NCBI GenBank assembly: GCA_934045075.1
Contig: OW203744.1
Coordinates: 4,948,795 to 5,012,794 of the forward strand
DNA length: 64,000 bases
Origin: Yponomeuta sedellus
Taxonomy: Eukaryota > Arthropoda > Insecta > Lepidoptera > Yponomeutidae
Reading direction: 5' to 3'
The translations under genes were made by a program, and so were the position numbers. This document shows positions 56,317 to 64,000 of this stretch, piece after piece; the stretch's first letter is position 1, and every line of letters starts with the position of its first letter. The notes under the pieces are model-generated. The model had not been told where the DNA came from. It searched no databases and saw only the letters and a list, made by a program, of their open reading frames with translations.

Positions 56317-56566
56317 TTTAGAATCTTATACAGGAAGGATCATTACTTTAGTTTGACCACGAGGAACGAATTTTCCACGTGGTCAAATCAGTTTGACAAA
56401 ATAGTTTGACTACGTGGAAGGACCGTGAGCTTGAGGGCGGAGCACTGCTCCACCTAGCCTCTAGGTAGCTACGCCACCACTGCGTGAAACTCTTTCAAAC
56501 TATAAAAACAATAATCGACTTCTTTGTTAATCTTTTAATAAATCCTCTTCCTCTCTCTTCCTCTTC

Positions 56567-56740
56567 AGGCTATATTAGTCCACTGCTGGACATAGCCCTC
56601 CCCTAATGAGCGCCATAGCGCAAGGTACTGCCATCATTGGGGGGTAATGCCCATAATCCCCACGCTGGGCATGCGGGTTGGGGATCGCAGTTTGGTGGAA
56701 TTGTACTGCAGGGGGCGCTGCTGCCCACCCCCCGGTTTTG
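56567..56740 (-). mobile_element. RTE-tailed SINE-like element, reverse, truncated
   Basis: From ttcaggctatattagtccac to tgctgcccaccccccggttt, the 3' three quarters of the family. Confidence 0.85.
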
Positions 56741-57423
56741 TTTTAATAAATATTACATGTCAATATCATAATTATACTTCTTGAAATAAGGACGGCACGA
56801 TTCAATCTGCTTAATTCCGAAAATAGCTCTCACACAGCGCTTTTGCTACGCTTGAGATAAATGTAATTACATCATAGTAGGTAATATACAAGGATTTTTT
56901 CAGTTTTGTTTTCAATATCTTGCCATATTGGATATTCTTTAAATTGAGACTTGAAATTAATACTACAAATAGAGCTCTCGAAATTATCAGATCGGATGAA
57001 AAGAAAACAAAAACACACTCTTATGTACCAAATGTTGTAAAAGAAAAATATAATTTCGTATCGAAACCACAGAACAATTAAACATCGAAACAAACAGGGA
57101 GGGTGGAGAGGTAAAGAGGGTGGTGCTATGGGGGAGAAGGGATATAGGGAACTTTGTGCTGCTAAGTGTTGCCAGATCCCATATATCGTTAGCCCCCTTC
57201 CCCCTCATCTGAGGTGTTAACCTCTGTGGTATGTCATTCAGTTACTTCTCTCTTCTCTGTGTTTTAGTTCAGTTCAGTTTATTCATTCATTCACTCACTC
57301 ACAAAGTGATTCACGTATTTTGACGTTTCGCTTTGTGTTTTTTGCAAAATAATACAAATCTTTGTTGTTTGATTTTGGTATTATCTGCACATCGTTTCCT
57401 CGACGCTATCTGATGTAGAAAAA

Positions 57424-57673
57424 ATGTCTTTCGTAAATTACCAGAATGTGGGTTATTTCGCCCGCGACTGCAAAGGGGTCACGTTAAAGTACGACGAAGC
57501 TTGCCTTGAAGTGATCGGCACTGATACCGTCAGTTTCTGGAGTCAATACTCAGAATGTGAAGGCTGCGTGCTGCAGGAAACGGCCAAGTTCTCCCCCTCT
57601 GGCCACTTAGTGCTGAAAACAACGAGCCCGCTGGAATATGCAGTCGTCAGTGACAGAGGAGACATATGCAATG
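57424..57673 (+). CDS. HGSNAT: HGSNAT exon, luminal domain
   Basis: MSFVNYQNVGYFARDCKGVT, then DEACLEVIGTD and the CxxC-like ECEGC, ending DICN plus one base at gtaagc. The N-terminus is hydrophilic, so an upstream signal-peptide exon is possible. Confidence 0.82.
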
Positions 57674-60600
57674 GTAAGCAATTTACATACTTGCTGCTAC
57701 ACTTTCTTTGTGTTTTTTCTGTCGCGAGACTATGTAAAGTTAACTAATCTTCTATGCTTTGACTGCTGCATTGGTGTAGCAGTTAACACATTTGACTACC
57801 AAAATAGAGGTTGTGTGTTTCATACCAACTGGAGATAGCTGTAGGTGATTTGTATGAATGTCCTCAGTCTGGGTGTACTGCCATCTTTGTAATGTCCTTG
57901 CCTGGCAGAGTGGATCCTAGTTTTGTAAGATGTAAATGTAGATGTAAATTTATAATTTTAATACTTTATTGTACTAATTACATGAGTAAATGTACAAGGG
58001 TGTGCTTAATGCAAGAAGCATTCTCTTCCAGCAAACCTTTGGTGTTGAAGAAACTCGCAAAGGGTAGTGCAGGAAAAAAATGTGAACTACAATAATAAAC
58101 TTAAATAAACATAGGAAGATACAATAACTTGCATGTATTTTTAGAACGCTTCTTGCATTAAGCACACCCTTGTACATTTACTCATGTAATTAGTGCAGTG
58201 AAGAATTAATTCTTCTGTTTCAAAGTGTTTTGTGAAAGTTATGGAATGAAGTACCTTGGTTCCCAAAAGCAGCTACTTCTGAGAATCAATATTTATGTAC
58301 TTGCAAGCCACATATTACATTAGCCCAGCCTAGGGTCAAATAACTCAAATTATATGTACTTTCATCCTTAAAATTTATCTGAGTAGTTGCATCATCGTTT
58401 TCAATTATTAGAAAACACCAATTATATGGAATTAGCAACCAAAGTAATTCAATATTACTTTGGTTGCTGGAACATTCATTATTTGAGAATACTGTCAGTT
58501 CTTAAGGGTTTCCACAAAATATGCACAGATGTTGTCCACTTACAAGTGGGCTGTAATTTTATTATTAAGAATAGGTACATCCAAGAATAAACCAGCGCAG
58601 AGAAAGGGCTCAGAAATATAAAGTTTACCAGTGCAAAGCGCTCGTGGCCTAGCGGAACCGAGTGATTGGAATCAATCACTTGTTAAGCAACAACAGGCGC
58701 GGTCAGGTACTGGATGGGTGACCATCTCGTGACTACCGCTAGTGGCATTTTTTCCGAGCGCTTCCGTGCTTCGCAAGGCATGTTAAGCCATCAATGATGA
58801 ATATCCCTCAGTACATCAGCAACAAACTCATGTATCAAGACATAAAAATTCCCACCGTCATGGAGGAGATCCGGCACTATAGTATTAATTATCAAGATCG
58901 GCTTAGTCGTCATCCAAACGAATTGGCTTCGGACCTATTGACAAAAGACAGCACTTGCTACGCTAGACTAAAGAGGCACAATATTATTAATCTGCCAGAC
59001 AGACACTAAATTCGGCTGTAAAGGCAACCTAGGAGGATGGAGGCCGCTGGACCTCACTCTGCACCAACCACAAACTACAGAAGAGCCTTAGAAGCCCAAA
59101 CAATTTGCTTATTGTAGTTTGAAAACTACAGATCGCAAAAGCGCACCAAATAAATATCAGTGAAAAAAAAAAAAAAAAATTGATGCCGGCTGTCGTGTAA
59201 TGGCAGTCGTTAAGCCATGTCAGAGGCCTTATGGTCGGCTTGATAACATCTGACAATAAGGCCCGCCACTGTCTTATAATTAGGGCTCGGATAAATATGT
59301 GCTATAAAATCAAAAAAATGTACATATAATTTGGATCTAAAAAACGGAAATATGGAAGAATATGGGCTAAAAAGATATGGAAGAATATAGGTAACAGACT
59401 AATACCAAACACAAAACACTTTTATTCTAATATAATTGTTTGTAAAATGAAAACGAACGAAATTAAATTGATTAGTTACAGTTTAATCTACCTCTTTATT
59501 CGAGTTGTTGCAGTATACAACAATATGTTTCTTCAAATTTTCAAAATAGAAGCTCTTTCTGTTTGGTCGGAAAAACGCTTTATATTGGCTGAATGATCTT
59601 TCTACGTCACAGGAAGTAACTGGCGCAAACTTAAATTTGCACAACTCTGTAAGTGAATATGCTTCCTCTGGATTGGCGCTCGATGTTCCACTAAGAATAT
59701 CTTTGATTTTTTGTAGTGTAGTAAATCCTTTATTTTTTTCAACGACAAACTTTATTTTCGTTTTTACCACTTCAGCAACAGGGCCTTCTGCCTCCATTAT
59801 TTTCTTTTCAATGGATGAAATTATTTTAATATTGTTTTTTAATGTGGTTGTCGGATTTTCCAGCGCTTTGATGTGATGGGTTCTTCTTCAGGCTTCATTA
59901 GTCCACTGCTGGACATAGCCCTCCCCTAATGAGCGCAAGGTTGTGCCATCATTGGGGGGTAGTGCCCATAATCCCCACGCTGGGCATGCGGGTTGGGGAT
60001 CGCAGTTTGGTGGAATTGTACTGCAGGGAGCGCTGCTGCCCACCCCCCGGTTTGTATCCCTTAGTCGCCTATTACGACACCCGCGGGAAGAATTTGGGTT
60101 GGTGCTATTCTCTAGGCCGACACCACACAACTGTGATGGGTTAAAATACAATAATTGCTTTTTAGGTGAATTAAATCATTTCGCAGAGTTTCGTTTTTTT
60201 AAATTTCTTTATATACCCACAAAATTCAAATTAAATTATATACTTTATTGCACACGAAACATTTAACAGAACATTACATAAGAAATAACATGTACAAAGG
60301 CGAGCTTATCTCAAAAAGTGGAAGAAATCATACAGAAATGTACTGAGCGATTGTTGAGCTTATAACTAAGGGCCGGCTTTTCAGTCGTCGGATGAAGATT
60401 GCCTGGGGAGTGAATTGCATGCTGTCACTGTCTAAATCATACGATAAGACAGTGACAGGGTGTTGTCTGACTATTGAAAAATCCGGTCTGAGTAATACGT
60501 CTTGCAATGTTTTGTAAGTTTATGTATAAGTACAATAATTAAGTTTTAACCATTCGGAAGTAGCCTGGCTACCCATAGCACAGGGAATCCTAGTTTGGGA

Positions 60601-63600
60601 GCCAGGACACAAATGTAACACTTTGCAGTAAATAAAATTTCTTTATTCTTATTCTTTATTCTTCTTAAATTTCTTTCGCATTTAATATACTAGCGGATTC
60701 GTCTTCTAATGCAAAAACAATAGTTTTAATCTCAGTATAATGCTCACAATAGAACTCAACAGCTGTTTTTTCAGTTGAAGTAAGTACTAAAGAAAGAAAA
60801 TATGGAATAATGTAATTAAACTCTAAAAATATGGTCTTAACCCTAAAATATGGAAAAATATGGATTTTAAAAACCTAATTTTCCCGTTAAAACCATCATG
60901 TTTGATGTAACACACTAAATATTTAATGCAAATGATTCAAATAAAAAATATGTGCTTACATATTTATCCGAGCCCTAATCCTCCACCAACCTGGACTTGG
61001 CCCCCGTGGTGGAGTATGGCCTAACCTTCCTGCAATACAGGAAGAGACCCGTGCCCCAACAGTGGGGACATATAAAGGGTTGATATCGATCAGTGCCACC
61101 AGGAAACAAGTCATATATTTTCTAGAAGTGATTTTATGCATTTACAAACCTATTACCTACTAAGATTGAAATTTTTATAAATATCAATTGGAGTAACATA
61201 TTTGCGTTATTTCCTGCGATGCAGGAAGAGACCCCTGACCCAGCAGTGGGGACATAACAGGGTTGATATTTAAAAACCTATTTAGAGGCTAAAAATTTCA
61301 CCCATGCCGGGATTCAGGGTTGATATTGATATCAAATATGTTTGCAAAATAAAAACAATTTTTTTTGTTCACTATTTGTACATTTACTTTTGAAGTAGCA
61401 ATGGAATATAATATTTTTCTTTGCAAAAAAATAATAAGGCTGATTTCTCGTATTTATAATAACCATGGTTGAAAATCGTGAAATCATGGTTGTAATATTT
61501 TTCTGGTTGTGCAATAGCGTTCTCTATCTACCTATTTATACATCGACTTTGTAGCTCAAGTTAAACCCTTAAGAAACCACTTGTTTTATTCCTCCTATAG
61601 TTTGCATTTGCAGCTTGTCACTAAGGTAATTAGATTTGCATCCTAATCAGATTTCCTTATAGTGCAAGGCACTAATCTAATATATTTTCCAGCTACACCG
61701 CCCCTTTTATCTTGGTACTGCGTCACCAGTCGGTCATTGCGACCTATCAACATTTTATAATGACATTGTATGTGGTTACCTGCTGAGCTAAGTAGATGAA
61801 TTAAGCCATGGGTCAACAAAATGGTAGTTTGTTATATGCTTCTAATAAATCTGTACGTTTTATTAAATTTATGTTACAGGATAATCAACTATTAATAGTT
61901 GTTATTTCAAGGTTAGATGTCTATTATTCGAAGTAGCTAATTTTATTCAGAAACATTGCCAAACATCGACCAGTTAGGGGATGTATTAGCAAAGGGAAAG
62001 ATAAAAAGTATGCGGAACCGGCGTGCGTGCATGCAACGACTTATGAACATTGATGAAGCGAAGGTGATCTGTCAGGATCGTGGCAAGTGGCAGTCCCTGG
62101 TCTCTGCCTACCCCTCTGGGATACAGGCGTGAGGTTTATGTATGTATGTACATTGCCAAATCCTTGGAGATTGCCCTTATTAGAGAACTCAGCATCTGTT
62201 TACACTATGAAGTAACTATAGTCAGACGCATGCTATGAAATATGTTTGGGCTGGTAGAGAGGGATTCTGAATATAGATAATATTACATAAAAAACTATAA
62301 TAATGCATATTTAAAATGAAATGACTGTATCATGATCAGCGATCGGATAATCAGATGTATATTTACCTAAAGATGAGACGGTGACTATTATAGAATGCAC
62401 TTTTGAATCGAAAAACTCCTAGAATTTCGGTATTGACTAATATAGTATCATTGTCTACAAACAATTCCTCTTACACTCAACATACTCATAAATTGATGGG
62501 TAACTTTAAGTAAAATACACATTAATAATTATTAATATCGGAGGCCTGTTTTATTTAAAAGTACCACATTTTAAAGACGTGGTCGTAGGCACCGTTGCGG
62601 CTGACGGGGTCGGTAGAGACAGCGGCGGCGGGGGGAGGGGAGGGGGATGTTTGTACTCGGAAAGCAGCCGGGCCTGCCGTGAACTCTGCTTCGGTTTGCC
62701 GTCATTTGGGCTCTGTTAACTACGACAAGCTTTTCCAGTGCCACATTTTCAGATACGAAAAGTCTACGTCTGAACACCCTCCGCTTTATGGACGGCCCGA
62801 CCGGCCGGTTCGAGCGCAGCCCGGTTACATATTAAACGGGTCTTATCGCGATGACTTATTGGGTAAAACGTACTTACCGCAATGGATCGCGAGTCATTAA
62901 CAAATACTTGTACACAAATCATAAAATGAAATAAACAGGTTTTATTCAAAGTAGTTCAGAAACTGCGGCTTAATAAACGTTACAAGTCAAACTAGGTGTC
63001 CATTTCAAAATCTAGATCATTGGAGAAAAAATGGACCAAAAACACTCTCTCCAAACCTACTCAAGTCCTTAATTAACAGAGTTTACAATATTATTTTAAA
63101 ACATAGAACTCAGGCTTTATTTCCAGACATCATTGTCATCTAAATAATTCTTTATGTTATAGAAGCGCTCGTGGCCTAGACGAACCGAGTGATTGTAATC
63201 AATCGCTTGAGTTAAGCAACAACAGGCGCGGTCAGGTGCAGGATGGGTGACCGTCCCGTGACTACCGCTAGTGGCATTTTTCCGAGCGCTTCCGTGCTTC
63301 GCAAGGCACGTTAAGCCGTTGGTGCCGGCTGTCATGTAATGGCAGTCGTTAAGCCATGTCGGAGGCCTTATGGGCGGCTTAATAATTTCGAACGTTGATG
63401 AAGCGAAGGTGATCTGTCAGGATCTTGGCAGGTGGCAGTCCCTGGTCTCTGCCTACCCCTCTGGGATACAGGCATGAGGTTATGTATGTAATGATTTCTG
63501 ACAGTAAGGCTCGCCACTGTCTTACAATCCTCCACCAACACGGACTTGGCCCCCGTGGTGGAGTATGGCCTAATCTTCCTGTCATGCAGGTAAAAAGACC

Positions 63601-63993
63601 CGTGCCAGTGGGGACATAAAAGGGTTGATATCGATCGTTATAGTAGCCCTTTTTGCACAAAGTGTAAACACATTTTTTGAACCGCGTTTCAGACGAGCTT
63701 AATAATCTTCAGGGATTTAATTATAGAAGCGTATCTCATCTTCTTACTCTTATTTTCCAATTTCACCCGGCAGGCACATACCAATTCGGCGAGTTCGGCC
63801 AGTATAAGCTGAACTTGACCGATGTCACGAACGACGAATGCATACCCAAGATGGCGGCTGAGCCTGACGCGGCCTACCTGCCGATACTGACGGCGGCCGT
63901 CGTCCTGCTGTCCATGGCCACGCTCTGGTACCTGGTCAAAGGCATCGGGAAGCGGGTCATCGCTGGACGCTTCTACGCCAGGTACTTCGCTCG
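57424..63993 (+). CDS. HGSNAT: Heparan-alpha-glucosaminide N-acetyltransferase, N-terminal part (gene continues beyond window)
   Basis: Two exons, 57424-57673 and 63774-63993, join in phase (split Gly codon) and end with two bases of an Arg codon at gtgagt, so the rest lies to the right. HGSNAT is a lysosomal multipass membrane enzyme that moves acetyl from cytosolic acetyl-CoA onto terminal glucosamine of heparan sulfate. The visible 156 residues match its luminal N-terminal domain: paired cysteines (SECEGCVLQE), then YQFGEFGQYKLNL, the family signature near the first membrane span, and DECIPKM. The first membrane segment is AYLPILTAAVVLLSMATLWY. The catalytic part is not visible. The assigned start has good context (aaaaaATGTC), but no signal peptide follows it. 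The 6.1 kb intron is packed with nested transposons. Confidence 0.85.
57775..57925 (+). repeat. Eroded tRNA-headed SINE
   Basis: ttggtgtagcagttaacaca and aggttgtgtgtttcatacca look like decayed box A and B, followed by tgtccttgcctggcagag. An inverted pair of about 50 bp (tacatgagtaaatgtacaag, 57978-58025, with cttgtacatttactcatgta, 58168-58187) follows. Confidence 0.45.
58791..59180 (+). mobile_element. Jockey-like LINE, 5'-truncated, with poly(A)
   Basis: Frame 58794-59009 encodes QDIKIPTVMEEIRHYSINYQ, DRLSRHPNELASDLLT, then LKRHNIINLPDRH and a stop: the typical end of a jockey ORF2 (IPTVxEEI, HPN.LA, LKRxxPxDLPxR). A 150-bp 3' UTR and 17 A follow. The insertion splits the 5S-like SINE. Confidence 0.85.
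59483..59797 (-). pseudogene. hAT-type dimerisation-domain remnant
   Basis: The 104-codon frame reads MEAEGPVAEVVKTKIKFVVE, then FAPVTSCDVERSFSQYKAF and NRKSFYFENLKKHIVVYCN. The P.TSxDVERSFSxYK pattern is the hAT C-terminal dimerisation motif, seen also in transposon-derived CGBP1-like proteins. The catalytic part is absent. Confidence 0.7.
59883..60131 (-). mobile_element. RTE-tailed SINE-like element, full-length reverse copy
   Basis: An exact 11-bp duplication tgtgatgggtt (59872-59882, 60132-60142) sets the ends. On the minus strand it runs 249 bp from gttgtgtggtgtcggcctag to agcctgaagaagaa. Confidence 0.92.
60211..60664 (+). mobile_element. LINE/SINE-type insertion with 12-bp duplication
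   Basis: ttaaatttcttt (60199-60210, 60665-60676) flanks it. It contains tactttattgcacacgaaac (shared with 42240-42299, reversed) and ends gcagtaaataaaatttcttt then a TATTCTT tail. The family is not identified. Confidence 0.8.
61200..61316 (+). repeat. 5S-like SINE tail joined to a tRNA-like element arm
   Basis: ttcctgcgatgcaggaagag to acagggttgatat (61208-61270) is followed directly by ttaaaaacctatttagaggc and cccatgccgggattc (61271-61316). Confidence 0.7.
61320..63160. other. HGSNAT intron, mostly unrecognised
   Basis: 62020-62160 is a LINE ORF end (QRLMNIDEAKVICQDRGKWQ, SLVSAYPSGIQA) with a tatgtatgta tail. 62930-63090 is the ttattcaaagtag repeat. 62590-62880 is GC-rich but has no consistent exon structure. 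Confidence 0.5.
63163..63636 (+). mobile_element. 5S-like SINE interrupted by a LINE tail
   Basis: A complete copy (agcgctcgtggcctagacga to gggttgatatcgatcg) with the 5S-like block at 63213-63258. Bases ~63388-63485 are a LINE ORF end (gttgatgaagcgaaggtgat ... ttatgtatg), flanked by taataatttc/taatgatttc. Confidence 0.88.
63774..63993 (+). CDS. HGSNAT: HGSNAT exon, domain end and TM1
   Basis: After acccggcag: TYQFGEFGQYKLNLTDVTND, then a membrane helix and a basic cytosolic stretch (KRVIAGRFYARYF), matching the topology of the family. Confidence 0.88.
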
Positions 63994-64000
63994 GTGAGTA

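Larger units (their letters stand above)
54527..56482. mobile_element. hAT-like element hosting a Penelope palindrome
   Basis: The ends cagtggcgtagctaa and ttagc..tagctacgcca ccactg are inverted. They are flanked by 8-bp agtgaaac (54519-54526) and cgtgaaac (56483-56490), one mismatch, as expected for hAT. The element itself is about 450 bp once the Penelope insert is removed. Inside it, ccacgtggtcaaatcagttt gacaaaatagtttgact occurs on both sides of the insert. Confidence 0.75.
59281..60977 (-). mobile_element. hAT-like DNA transposon remnant
   Basis: The inverted ends tagggctcggataaatatgt and acatatttatccgagccct a bound it. The target duplication is unclear (aat/aat at most), so the superfamily rests on the coding remnant. 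It splits the 5S-like SINE and is itself split twice. Confidence 0.7.
58637..61088 (+). mobile_element. 5S-like SINE split by nested insertions
   Basis: The SINE occupies 58637-58790 (head and 5S-like block), 59182-59280 (gatgccggctgtcgtgtaat to cactgtcttataat) and 60978-61088 (atcctccaccaacctggact to ggttgatatcgatca). In order and content these make one copy. Confidence 0.85.

Noticed and set aside
58794..59009. A small host gene in the HGSNAT intron
   Set aside because: Its sequence is the C-terminal end of a jockey LINE with adjacent poly(A), inserted in a SINE.
62595..62900. GC-rich ORF near 62.6-62.9 kb as an HGSNAT exon
   Set aside because: It has low-complexity gcggcggggggaggggaggg, shows no family similarity, and its frame does not fit between the two HGSNAT exons, which already join in phase.

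Overview
The window looks like an AT-rich insect nuclear genome, most likely a moth or butterfly (Lepidoptera). The evidence is GC-rich exons with GT-AG introns set in repeat-rich AT-rich DNA, and repeats of types I know from lepidopteran genomes: tRNA-headed SINEs, Helitron-like ends, RTE-type LINE tails, BEL/Pao and Penelope elements. The species is not identified. No rRNA operon, CRISPR array or bacterial-type operon is present. No tRNA gene here looks functional.

Four protein-coding genes are supported. (1) Eleven exon positions of an SLC6A15/A17-like sodium-coupled neutral amino acid transporter run 5315-32861 on the + strand. The N-terminus (TM1) is not in the window. The gene ends in two alternative last exons, and both close the reading frame exactly. 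(2) A kappaB-Ras (NKIRAS) small GTPase has four exons on the - strand, 50310-41428, convergent with the transporter. (3) A four-exon gene for a 227-residue secreted protein of unknown family lies at 51662-53550 (+), head to head with NKIRAS. (4) The first two visible exons of HGSNAT, a lysosomal membrane acetyltransferase, are at 57424-57673 and 63774-63993 (+); the gene continues past the window. The genes are not functionally linked as far as I can see.

Most of the remaining sequence is transposon-derived. The 9 kb intron of the transporter between 19172 and 28158 carries a BEL/Pao retrotransposon with one uninterrupted 1738-codon ORF, LTRs differing at one base, and a 5-bp target duplication (20388-26399), plus a dead mariner at 27217-27980. 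A recurrent SINE-like family contains a block resembling the internal promoter of 5S rRNA and is repeatedly the target of other insertions. A second short family ends in-frame with the last codons of an RTE-type reverse transcriptase. A palindromic element carries a tRNA-like cloverleaf at its terminus. At 54527-56482 a 1.5 kb Penelope palindrome sits inside a hAT-like element. At 58637-61088 at least four insertions are nested in one 5S-like SINE.

The best candidates for something undescribed are: the 5S-like SINE and its nests; the tRNA-like terminal palindromes; the duplicated exon-end/donor copies after transporter exon 4; the two alternative transporter C-termini; a kappaB-Ras lacking the normal guanine-specificity motif; and the secreted orphan protein.
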